DNA from: Holophagae bacterium
GTDB lineage: Bacteria > Acidobacteriota > Thermoanaerobaculia > Thermoanaerobaculales > Sulfomarinibacteraceae
Assembly (NCBI GenBank): GCA_030637505.1
Contig: DAOWGJ010000264.1
Coordinates: forward strand, 1-18,673
Direction of reading: 5' to 3'
DNA: 18,673 nucleotides
Shown: in pieces, positions 1-6,132 of the stretch
Layout of the letters: each line of letters begins with the position of its first letter
Numbering within the stretch: the stretch's first letter is position 1
Made by a program: the position numbers and the translations under genes
Notes under the pieces: generated by a model
Told to the model about the DNA's origin: nothing
The model's database searches: none
Seen by the model: the letters and a program-made list of their open reading frames with translations, nothing else

Positions 1-2
1 AA

Positions 3-764
3 GAGACGGTGGTGGCCCGGGTGGACGGTGTCAAAGTGGATGGCCAGCGTGTCCAGGCCTACCTCGAAAGGGTGACCGGAACCCAGTGGGCCGAGGTGGA
101 TTCCAGGGCCGCCTCCAGGCTCTTCGATCAGTTTCTCGAACAGGAGGCCGTGGCTCTGGCGCTTGGTGGTGGGCCCGAGGGGGCGCCGACCGACTCGGTC
201 GAACGATCGGCACTTCTTCGCCGGTTCGTTCATGAGGTCTGCGGTCCTCCACCAACCGTACCGCCCGCTGAGATCGCAGCGGCAGCCGAAATACGAACGG
301 CCGAAGTTGTTCCGGAGCAGGTTCTGATTCGACAGTTGTTGTTGCGGGAGCTGGCGGAGGCACAGGCGGCACGGGATCGTTTCGAGGGAGGCGAGAATTT
401 CTCGGACCTTTCCAGGGAAGTCAGCCGAGCTCCGAACGCCGAGAGCGGTGGCGTGATCGGTTGGGTGGTCCGCGGCACGCAGCCCGAGGATATTGAGGCG
501 GAAATTTTTTCCCTTGATGTCGGCCAGGTTTCTCGCCCCATGGAAGGCCCGGCCGGGTATCATCTGTTCCAGGTCCTTGAGGTCCGGGCCTCGGGGCAGG
601 TGTCCGAGGTTGTTGCCGCATCCGAGGTGCGGCGGGATCTTGAGAGTGCCAGGAGTCGGGAGCATATACGCCGGTGTGTCGATCAGGCGGTCAGCCGGGC
701 CGGTGTCGTGATTTTCAAAGAGAATCTCTGGTTTGACTACCGGGGAAGGTTCGCGGAGGACTGA
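3..764 (+). CDS. Parvulin-type peptidyl-prolyl cis-trans isomerase, 5' end missing
   Basis: This is a periplasmic or lipid-anchored PPIase/chaperone of the PpiC/SurA class, which would help fold exported proteins. The reading frame is open to the left edge, and the first visible residues (ETVVARVDG) look like the start of a mature SurA-like chain. The true start with its signal peptide therefore probably lies upstream; the GTG codons at 9 and 12 are unlikely starts. A SurA_N-like helical region covers roughly the first 90 residues. A parvulin domain follows at about residues 100-195, with the recognisable stretches FSDLSREVS, SGGVIGW and GPAGYHLFQVLE. The stop TGA shares one base with the ATG of the next gene, so the two are translationally coupled. 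The family is clear; the exact role is inferred. Confidence 0.8.
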   Translation, partial: ETVVARVDGVKVDGQRVQAYLERVTGTQWAEVDSRAASRLFDQFLEQEAVALALGGGPEGAPTDSVERSALLRRFVHEVCGPPPTVPPAEIAAAAEIRTAEVVPEQVLIRQLLLRELAEAQAARDRFEGGENFSDLSREVSRAPNAESGGVIGWVVRGTQPEDIEAEIFSLDVGQVSRPMEGPAGYHLFQVLEVRASGQVSEVVAASEVRRDLESARSREHIRRCVDQAVSRAGVVIFKENLWFDYRGRFAED

Positions 765-1732
765 TGCTGAAGAGAAATGTATCTGTGGTTGCCCTGGCGT
801 TGGCTGTGATCGCCGCGCCGTTTTTGTCGAGTGCCGAGAGAGAGGTGCTCGAAGCGATTTTGATCAGAGTCAACGATCGCATCGTGACGGTTTCGGAGTT
901 TGGCGTACGGTTGGACCAGGAGCTGAGGCAGCTCCCGGATCCTCCGCAGGGGAAGGAGCTTGTTTCTTTCCGAGACGGGCTCCTGGAAAATCTGGTCAAC
1001 GAACTGATCCTGATGGAGCGGGCCGAGGAAAAGAACATCATTCCAGACGAGGAAGCCCTCGACGATGCGATTGCCGGGCTGCGGGAAGAGAACGACCTTC
1101 AGGATGACGATTTGTTTGAGGCGGCGCTCGAAGAATCCGGAATGACTGAAGAGTCACTTCGCGATCGGTACCGCAAATCGTTCATGATCCAAAGGGCTGC
1201 CCAGGGCGAGGTCCAGGCGACCGAGATCACCCAAGAGGAACTCAAAACGATCTACGAGCGGGACAGGGAAAACTACGCGGTGCCCGCCAAGGTTGAGCTC
1301 CAACAGATGATCTTTCCGGTTGCCTCGGACGGATCCGATACCGAGGCGGTCGTCGGTCGTGTGCTGGCAATGCTGGAACGGGTCGAGGGTGGTGCGGACC
1401 TCCAGGCGGAGGTGATCCTTGCGGGAGTGGAACTCCAGGAGCTTGGCGCCATTCCGCTGCAGGATCTCCGGCCCGAACTGGTCGCCCTGCTGGATCCTCT
1501 CGGGGATGGCGATTTCTCTCAGCCGGCGGTGACGGCGGGAGGTATCCAGGTCTTGCGCCTTGTGCAGCGCATCCCGGCGGGCCACCGGCCCTTTGAGGAA
1601 GTCGAAGGGGAGATCCGGCGGCGTGAGACTGAGAGAGTGTTCTACGACCAGCGCAGTGGTTTCATCGACCGGCTCAAGGAGAAATACCTGGTTGAAATCC
1701 ACACCGAACGCCTGGAGGGCGTTGATGGCTGA
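764..1732 (+). CDS. SurA-like periplasmic chaperone / peptidyl-prolyl isomerase
   Basis: The protein has 322 residues. An N-terminal signal peptide (MLKRNVSVVALALAVIAAPF, then SSA) is followed by a SurA_N-type segment beginning ILIRVNDRIVTVSEF, the usual first strand and helix of the family. A helical arm runs to about residue 160, and a parvulin-like domain starts near YAVPAKVELQQMIF. That domain is degenerate in its middle but ends with the typical AGGIQVLRLVQR strand. It probably escorts outer-membrane or secreted proteins. The start is supported by GCGGAGGA at 753-760. The gene overlaps its neighbours on both sides, so it is cotranscribed with the first PPIase and the YhaM-like gene. Whether it retains isomerase activity cannot be told from sequence. 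Confidence 0.85.
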   Translation: MLKRNVSVVALALAVIAAPFLSSAEREVLEAILIRVNDRIVTVSEFGVRLDQELRQLPDPPQGKELVSFRDGLLENLVNELILMERAEEKNIIPDEEALDDAIAGLREENDLQDDDLFEAALEESGMTEESLRDRYRKSFMIQRAAQGEVQATEITQEELKTIYERDRENYAVPAKVELQQMIFPVASDGSDTEAVVGRVLAMLERVEGGADLQAEVILAGVELQELGAIPLQDLRPELVALLDPLGDGDFSQPAVTAGGIQVLRLVQRIPAGHRPFEEVEGEIRRRETERVFYDQRSGFIDRLKEKYLVEIHTERLEGVDG

Positions 1733-2675
1733 TCGATCCTGGATAAAGAACCTCAAACCAGGAACTGAACTGGATGAGGTGTACGTCGTTCGCACGAGGG
1801 AGCTGAGGCGGAGGCGCGGCAGCGGGAATTATCTTGCCGTCACCCTTGGAGATCGGACCGGCGAGGTTGTTTCCCTCGCGTGGGAGCACGCAGAGAGTTT
1901 GGGGCAGATCTGCGAGCCAGGAGCGATCGTGCGCATCGGCGGCCATGTTCAGCAATACCAGGGCCGCACTCAGGTGGTCTTCAGGAGGGCTGAGAGGGTC
2001 GATAGCGCGGACGTCGACCCAGGTCTGTTCATTCGCTCTTCGCTGGTGGATGCCGATGTCTTATGGCTTAAAATGCAGGAATATATCGGCGCCATGGAGG
2101 ATGCCGACCTTAAGCAGCTGCTGGTCAGGGTCTTTTCCGATCCGGACATCGAGGCCCGTTTTCGGGTGGCGCCGGCGGCCAAGACGATGCACCATGCCTT
2201 CCGGTCCGGCCTGCTGGAACACACGGTATCCGCAGCCGGGGCCGCCTTGGTCCTGGCAGGACACTATCGCTTGCACAAGGACATGGTATTGGCCGGCGTC
2301 TTGTTGCATGATCTGGGCAAGATTTGGGAGTTGGAAGCCGAGAATTCGATCGAATACACCGACGACGGCCGATTGATCGGTCATTTGGCGTTGGAGACCC
2401 TCTTCGTCGACCGTGTGATTGCAGAGATGGAGAACTTTCCGGACGAGCACCGCCGCCAGCTTCTGCACATTCTGCTCTCCCACCACGGCGAGTACGCCTA
2501 CGGATCCCCGAGAAGGCCCAAGACCCCGGAGGCGATGTTGGTGCACATGGTGGACAATCTGGACGCGAGGCTGGCCGGTATGTTCGAGGCGATCGAGCAG
2601 GACGGTGATTCCGACCAGGCCTGGAGCGGTTTCTCTCGTATGCTGGAGCGCAACGTCTATCGACGGAGGCCTTAG
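1725..2675 (+). CDS. yhaM: YhaM-like OB-fold/HD-domain 3'-5' exonuclease
   Basis: The 316-residue protein begins MADRSWIKNLKPGTELDEVY. The ATG at 1725, inside the end of the upstream gene, is chosen because GGAGGG lies just before it and family homology begins there; the frame stays open upstream to 1560. Residues 1-100 form an OB-fold nucleic-acid-binding domain with the YhaM signature of LKPG, YLAVTLGDRTGEV and a basic strand. An HD metal-dependent phosphohydrolase domain follows at about residues 150-300: paired His156/157, EHT near 166, the HD pair at 195-196 in LLHDLGK, and later LSHHGEY and DNLDARL. Members of this family degrade RNA or single-stranded DNA from the 3' end in the cytoplasm. 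It is the last gene of the PPIase cluster and is followed by an AT-rich spacer. Confidence 0.85.
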   Translation: MADRSWIKNLKPGTELDEVYVVRTRELRRRRGSGNYLAVTLGDRTGEVVSLAWEHAESLGQICEPGAIVRIGGHVQQYQGRTQVVFRRAERVDSADVDPGLFIRSSLVDADVLWLKMQEYIGAMEDADLKQLLVRVFSDPDIEARFRVAPAAKTMHHAFRSGLLEHTVSAAGAALVLAGHYRLHKDMVLAGVLLHDLGKIWELEAENSIEYTDDGRLIGHLALETLFVDRVIAEMENFPDEHRRQLLHILLSHHGEYAYGSPRRPKTPEAMLVHMVDNLDARLAGMFEAIEQDGDSDQAWSGFSRMLERNVYRRRP

Positions 2676-2790
2676 GAGCTCTCAGCTCTCAGTAGAAACG
2701 AAGGGCAGCTGGCGCGGACTGACTCAGCGAAGCGACAGATTCAAAAAATTGAAGTTTTTGAGAAAAATGAATATTTCTATACATGCGCAA

Positions 2791-2810
2791 ATGAGAAATT
2801 AGAGTCTCAT
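2791..2810. promoter_or_regulatory. Inverted repeat ATGAGA-N8-TCTCAT, possible operator
   Basis: ATGAGA at 2791-2796 is matched perfectly by TCTCAT at 2805-2810 across an 8-nt spacer. It sits about 70 nt upstream of the cytochrome start, in the AT-rich spacer. An operator for a dimeric regulator is possible, but chance is not excluded. Confidence 0.3.
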
Positions 2811-2819
2811 ATTGTGATT

Positions 2820-2835
2820 CGTGATAATCTTCACA
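2820..2835 (+). promoter_or_regulatory. CRP/FNR-family-like binding site
   Basis: The 16-mer CGTGATAATCTTCACA matches the CRP half-site layout TGTGA-N6-TCACA at nine of ten defined positions. It is centred about 50 nt before the cytochrome start codon. A wider pair, TTGTGA (2812-2817) with TCACAA (2831-2836), flanks it. CRP/FNR-family regulators often control respiratory cytochromes, which fits the downstream gene. The match was made by eye and the regulator is unknown. Confidence 0.45.
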
Positions 2836-2878
2836 AGATTTCTCGGGCTAGGGGCCGAGATGATCGGGAGGTGCAGTG

Positions 2879-3943
2879 ATGTCGTTCGAAAGTCGATTCT
2901 TTGTTGGTTCGTGGATGGTCGTTGGGTTTTCTATCCTAATTTTGGCAACTCCAGTGACCGCCGAGTGCTCGGTGGCGCCGCTGCCTGACGGGGCGACCGT
3001 CGCCTGGAGTCATGCCCCGTTTGAAATGGGAGAGTGTGGGCTGTGCCACGCCGGCGACGATCCGGCTGATCCCGGCCCGGTCGAGGGCAGTGTCACGGAA
3101 CTCTGCTTCGGGTGCCATGAGGCTATCGAACACGCGATTGAAACGGCTCGGGTTGCACATGCTGCCGTGGTGGACGACTGCACCTATTGCCATAATCCCC
3201 ACAACGCGGCCTATCGAAAACTCCTGGTTGATCAGTCTCCCAAGCTGTGTGCCGATTGCCATGAGGATATTTGGGCAGAAGCAACCGAGTCGGCGGTGAG
3301 ACACGATTCCGTGGAAAACGGGGATGGATGCCTCAATTGCCACAGCCCTCACGCCTCGAACGTCGACAGCCTGCTCAAGGGCTTGGCCTATGACCTCTGT
3401 GTAGACTGCCATTCAGAAGACGGATTGCTCGACGAACTGGGGCGCAAGCTGACCGGTTTCGGTTCGTTGCTGGCCGACAATCCGGTGGTTCATGGTCCGG
3501 TTGCCGCTCGGGATTGCAGTGCCTGCCACACTCCCCACGGCGGGCAGGAATTCAGGCTTCTCGTGACCCGCTATCCGGAGAAATTCTACGCCCCATTCGA
3601 TCCGAAAAACTATGAACTGTGTTTTTCCTGTCATAACGAAGAGGTTGTTACCGCTGAGAGGACGACGACCCTGACGAGATTCCGCGACGGAGATCAGAAC
3701 CTCCATTTTGTTCACGTCAACAAGGTCGATCGCGGCAGGACCTGTCGGGCCTGCCACGAGGTCCACGCTGCCCCGCAGGAACACTTGGTTCGGGATGGGG
3801 TGCCCTACGGGAAGTCGGGTTGGATCCTCAAGATCAACTACACTCAAGCCCCCAACGGTGGCAGTTGCGAAAAGACATGTCATGGCCCGTTGAGCTACGA
3901 CCGTTCCCGTGCCGTGCCTGAGGGATTGGTGGCGGGGTCGTGA
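2879..3943 (+). CDS. Periplasmic decaheme cytochrome c (doubled-CXXCH family)
   Basis: The 354-residue protein has a signal peptide ending near VTA (residue 28). Nine CXXCH heme sites are visible, in order CGLCH, CFGCH, CTYCH, CADCH, CLNCH, CVDCH, CSACH, CFSCH and CRACH. A tenth, CEKTCH at residues 330-335, has one extra residue (CX3CH). Repeated CHxPH patterns (CHNPH, CHSPH, CHTPH) and the opening HAPFEMGECGLCH are typical of the doubled-CXXCH family, which carries electrons in the periplasm or at the outer membrane. ATG 2879 is preferred over GTG 2876 because GGGAGG at 2866-2871 is better spaced for it. The gene overlaps the next by four bases, so the two are probably one unit. The electron donor and acceptor cannot be inferred. 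Confidence 0.9.
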   Translation: MSFESRFFVGSWMVVGFSILILATPVTAECSVAPLPDGATVAWSHAPFEMGECGLCHAGDDPADPGPVEGSVTELCFGCHEAIEHAIETARVAHAAVVDDCTYCHNPHNAAYRKLLVDQSPKLCADCHEDIWAEATESAVRHDSVENGDGCLNCHSPHASNVDSLLKGLAYDLCVDCHSEDGLLDELGRKLTGFGSLLADNPVVHGPVAARDCSACHTPHGGQEFRLLVTRYPEKFYAPFDPKNYELCFSCHNEEVVTAERTTTLTRFRDGDQNLHFVHVNKVDRGRTCRACHEVHAAPQEHLVRDGVPYGKSGWILKINYTQAPNGGSCEKTCHGPLSYDRSRAVPEGLVAGS

Positions 3944-4740
3944 CCTCGCTGATTTCTGGACTTGCCTCCGTTCTTGTGTTGTCAGGGATGGCGTTCGCCA
4001 ACATCGAAATTGGGTCGAAGGTTCCTAATCCGTCCCTGGCGGGGTTGGATGGCGTCGAACAGTCTCTTGTCGATCCCCATGGAGTTACGGCGTTCATTTT
4101 CTTTCATCCCCAGCAGGAACACAGCCTCGAGGTGCTGCGTGCTCTCGCCGATCTTCAGGGGGAAATGAAGGATGCCGACATTCACTGGGTCGGGGTGGTC
4201 TCGGATCGATTTCCGTCTGAAACAGTAGCCTCGGTACTCGCCGAGAGTGGCGCCGATCTGGAAGTCCTCATCGATTCGGGTGATCGGCTTTACGGAGAAA
4301 TGGGGGTTCGCCTCTATCCAACGATGGGAATCGCCGATTCCGGAGGCATGCTGCGTGCTTCTCTCCCCTATACAAAGGTCAACTACATGGGCGCCTTGCA
4401 GGCCCATTTACGCCACGCCTTGGGTCAGACCGATGACGCCACGTTGGATCTGGCCTTGCACCCAACTTCGATCGACGTGGGCTCACATGAAGCCGAGGTA
4501 GGGAGGCAGCTCAAGTTCGCCCAAATGCTGTGGGACAGGGAGAAGAAAGAAAAGGCGCTCGCCAAAGCGCAGGAGGCCGTGGAAGCAGCCCCGGAATTAG
4601 CGGATCCCCATGCGTTGGTCGGCTTCTTTCAGGTAGAGATGGGCAATTGCGAAGACGGTCGAGAAAATCTCAATCGAGCTCTGGCTATCGATCCCGACCA
4701 TCCCAAGGCGCGGGCCGCTCTCAGCGAATGTGATTCTTGA
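3940..4740 (+). CDS. Secreted redoxin-fold protein with TPR tail, lacking catalytic cysteines
   Basis: The protein has 266 residues and a GTG start inside the cytochrome stop (GTGA overlap). A signal peptide ends around FAN (residues 1-21). Residues 22-165 look like an AhpC/TlpA-type thioredoxin fold: IGSKVPNPSLAGLDG, then FIFFHPQQEHSLEVLRALADL, and later VRLYPTMGIADSGG with the cis-Pro strand. Where active redoxins carry CxxC or a peroxidatic Cys, this protein reads HPQQEHS, so thiol chemistry is not expected. Residues 185-262 form about two TPR units, ending in a match to the usual ALAIDPDHPKARAAL pattern. It may be a binding or assembly partner for the adjacent multiheme cytochrome. That role is inferred from context only. 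Confidence 0.75.
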   Translation: MTSLISGLASVLVLSGMAFANIEIGSKVPNPSLAGLDGVEQSLVDPHGVTAFIFFHPQQEHSLEVLRALADLQGEMKDADIHWVGVVSDRFPSETVASVLAESGADLEVLIDSGDRLYGEMGVRLYPTMGIADSGGMLRASLPYTKVNYMGALQAHLRHALGQTDDATLDLALHPTSIDVGSHEAEVGRQLKFAQMLWDREKKEKALAKAQEAVEAAPELADPHALVGFFQVEMGNCEDGRENLNRALAIDPDHPKARAALSECDS

Positions 4741-5103
4741 CCAGCAGTTGATTTCGCATGGGTCGCCCTTGGAACGATTGCCGCTTCGAGCGCTGACGCT
4801 GCACCGGCCCCGGGCGCTGTTAACTGCCGCTGTTTCCTGACGCGGTCGCTGGTCCGGTCCCTGGATTCCAACCCCGGCCTACGGGGGCAGGAACCGACGC
4901 CAGCCCGAAGGGCTGCCGAGGCGAGAAAACACCGCTGGGTGTGGTGCATCGCCGGCCGCAGTAGGAACCTGGTGAGATATGCGGGCTAGAGACCACTGCC
5001 CGCCGTAGGATTATCGACGACCCCCGCTCGGCGCCTTTCCTCAAGAGGCAGTGTTGTTCAAAATGGGAGAGGATCAGCCTCTTGAGGAAATGACCTCGAC
5101 GGC
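4741..5103. other. Gene-free stretch holding a structured RNA and repeat copy A
   Basis: No convincing protein gene was found here on either strand. From 4741 to about 4870 nothing recognisable is present. The interval 4878-5009 folds as a 6S-like RNA on the minus strand, and 5023-5107 is a repeat element that recurs near 17116; both have their own entries. Confidence 0.6.
4878..5009 (-). ncRNA. ssrS: Candidate 6S RNA (ssrS-like), core region
   Basis: Read on the minus strand, the ends pair: CCTACGG (5009-5003) with CCGTAGG (4884-4878), then after one bulged base GGGCAG with CTGCCC, giving a 13-bp closing stem. The 5' strand of the internal bubble, GGGCAGTGGTCTCTAGCC followed by GCATATCTCA, strongly resembles the E. 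coli 6S stretch GGGCCAGTCCCCTGAGCC followed by GATATTTCA. The apical arm (GGCGA/TCGCC plus CACC/GGTG) and a small hairpin on the 3' bubble strand (AGCCC-TTCG-GGGCT type) also match the 6S layout. 6S RNA binds the housekeeping RNA polymerase and mimics an open promoter. The core is shorter than typical 6S RNAs (about 180-200 nt), so the true ends probably lie outside it. The assignment comes from pattern recognition, not a covariance search. Confidence 0.6.
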
Positions 5104-5107
5104 CTAC
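5023..5107 (-). repeat. Dispersed structured repeat, copy A
   Basis: On the minus strand it begins at the TAG stop of the selenoprotein (GTAGGCCGTCGAGGTCATT) and ends GCGCCGAGCGGG. Between these lies a 14-bp perfect inverted repeat, TTTCCTCAAGAGGC with GCCTCTTGAGGAAA (+ strand 5036-5049 and 5077-5090), around a 27-nt loop. Copy B at 17116-17201 shares both flanks and the stem but not the loop. There is no T-tract, so it is not a classical terminator. It lies between the selenoprotein and the 6S-like RNA. Confidence 0.7.
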
Positions 5108-5331
5108 GATTTCATCCCGGCAATCGCCGATTCGACCTCTCCGGGCTCGGGGAATCTCCCGAGGTCCTTCTTGGAAAAGACCAGGCTCTCGTCGGCTCGG
5201 ACTTCAAAGACGCCTTCGGAACCCTTGATCAGCTTCGAATCGGCGCCGAAGCGCTCTTTGAGATCGGCCGCCAGACCGGCGGCTCTGGGTAAGTAGTTTC
5301 AGGTGACGCAGTATTCAATGGTGATGTCCAT
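5104..5331 (-). CDS. SelW/Rdx-family selenoprotein, in-frame TGA read as selenocysteine
   Basis: The ATG at 5331 gives MDITIEYCVT, then TGA at 5301-5299, then NYLPRAAGLAADLKERFGAD and onward to FEVRADESLVFSKKDLGRFP and a TAG stop, 75 residues in all. This is the full Rdx fold: IEYC-x-x-U-x-YLPRA at the N-terminus, GxxGVFEV in the middle, and SKK...GRFPEPGEV at the end. In this family the CxxC or CxxU redox motif follows the first beta strand, and here it is C8-V-T-U11. Homology continues without a break across the TGA, so Sec is far more likely than termination. AGAGG lies about 7 nt before the start. Likely a small cytoplasmic thiol-redox protein. A gene finder treating TGA as stop would miss it. 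Confidence 0.88.
5267..5283 (-). promoter_or_regulatory. Bacterial SECIS-like hairpin
   Basis: Fifteen nucleotides after the TGA on the minus strand, GCCGCC-GGTCT-GGCGGC forms a six-pair GC stem with a five-base loop that starts with G. The distance from the TGA to the loop (about 21 nt) and the G at the loop start agree with the known bacterial SECIS layout, which recruits SelB with Sec-tRNA. It lies inside the coding sequence, as bacterial SECIS elements do. Confidence 0.65.
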
Positions 5332-5493
5332 GATGGCCTCTGTTTTTCCTTTCGGGCAGTTCACCACTCCTTTTTGGTGGGCTTGCCACCCAATGAGAGT
5401 AAACTCTGTTTGCGTGACCGGTATTCCGGGGGGCGAGCCGCCGTCGCTAAACGACCAACGGCCGATGTTCGTAGACTTCCCGGAGATGCAATT
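5332..5493. promoter_or_regulatory. Divergent intergenic region with a short palindrome
   Basis: This 162-nt gap separates the minus-strand selenoprotein from the plus-strand sigma factor, so promoters for both should lie here. A 12-bp perfect palindrome AGAGTAAACTCT occupies 5396-5407, and a GGTGG-gcttg-CCACC hairpin lies at 5376-5390. No convincing -35/-10 or ECF-type promoter was seen on either strand. Confidence 0.4.
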
Positions 5494-6132
5494 GTGGTGA
5501 AGGAGACGCTGTCCATCGTGACAGGAATAATCGACAACGACGGAACGGCCGTGAGGGACGATCGGCAGTTGGCCCTGGATGCCCGGGGTGGTGACGAGCT
5601 GGCCTTCGCGGATCTGGTCAAACGTCACTCTGGTGGGTTGCACCGGGCGGTTGCCCGCATTCTGAACGACGATGCCGAAGCCTGGGACGTGGTTCAGATG
5701 GCCTTTCTCAAGGCCTGGCAACAGCTGAACCGCTACGATCCGCGGTGGAGCTTCGCAACCTGGGTTTACCGTATCGGAACCAACGTCGCCATCGACCTGA
5801 TCCGGTCTCGAAAAAGCCGTGAGAGAACACACCAGGCCGGGATGGAACATCGGCTCCGCCTGGTCGGGGAGAGTGAGCCGACCTCCCATGTGGCCGAGGA
5901 GGGGGACGTCGGCTCCGTGATTGCCCAGCTGTTGCCGGTATTGAGCGGCCAGCAGAGGGCGGCCTTTGTTTTGCGGGAGATCGAAGACAAGGACACCGCC
6001 GATGTCGCCGAGATCCTCGGGTGTACGGCGACGACTGTTCGCAACCACATTTTTCAAGCCAGGAAGACGCTTCGGCGGGAGATCGAAAGGCGATTTCCCG
6101 AGTACCTTCCTGTATCTCGGAGGAAAGAATGA
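5494..6132 (+). CDS. ECF-family RNA polymerase sigma factor
   Basis: A sigma-70 family factor of about 212 residues with only regions 2 and 4. Region 2 runs from ELAFADLVKRHSGGLHRA through DDAEAWDVVQMAFLKAW and FATWVYRIGTNVAIDLIRSR. Region 4 runs from LPVLSGQQRAAFVLREIED through TADVAEILGCTATTVRNHIF, a helix-turn-helix. GTG 5494 is chosen because GGAG at 5482-5485 is well spaced. GTG 5518, preceded by AAGGAGA at 5500-5506, is an equally reasonable start giving 204 residues. The frame also stays open upstream to 5374, but that part has no family similarity. The stop overlaps the anti-sigma ATG (ATGA), and the gene heads a 13-gene run encoding a secretion/pilus-like machine, so it probably controls that operon. 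Confidence 0.88.
   Translation: MVKETLSIVTGIIDNDGTAVRDDRQLALDARGGDELAFADLVKRHSGGLHRAVARILNDDAEAWDVVQMAFLKAWQQLNRYDPRWSFATWVYRIGTNVAIDLIRSRKSRERTHQAGMEHRLRLVGESEPTSHVAEEGDVGSVIAQLLPVLSGQQRAAFVLREIEDKDTADVAEILGCTATTVRNHIFQARKTLRREIERRFPEYLPVSRRKE

Larger units (their letters stand above)
2676..2878. other. AT-rich intergenic spacer with inverted repeats
   Basis: This gap between the YhaM-like gene and the cytochrome is clearly richer in A and T than the rest of the window, especially from about 2740 to 2840. It begins with a tandem AGCTCTC repeat (2677-2690). An A/T hairpin, TCAAAAA (2741-2747) with TTTTTGA (2755-2761), could act as a weak terminator or an UP-like element. Promoter-like pieces such as TTGAAG (2749-2754) and TATACA (2778-2783) are present, but their spacing is poor and no convincing sigma-70 promoter stands out. 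Confidence 0.5.

Noticed and set aside
4871..5030. Riboswitch (cobalamin, TPP, ykkC) or RNase P RNA on either strand
   Set aside because: The conserved boxes of those RNAs are not present, whereas the closing stem and bubble sequence fit 6S RNA on the minus strand.
5036..5090. Inverted repeat as an intrinsic terminator
   Set aside because: The loop is long (27 nt), no T-run follows on either strand, and the same element recurs at 17116-17201 with conserved flanks.
5051..5296. 81-residue plus-strand frame
   Set aside because: It is antisense to the selenoprotein and has a Ser/Arg/Pro-rich shadow composition.
5299..6057. 252-residue minus-strand frame that ends in MDITIEYCVT
   Set aside because: Most of it is antisense to the sigma factor. 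Only the last ten residues are real: they are the N-terminus of the selenoprotein, which starts at 5331.
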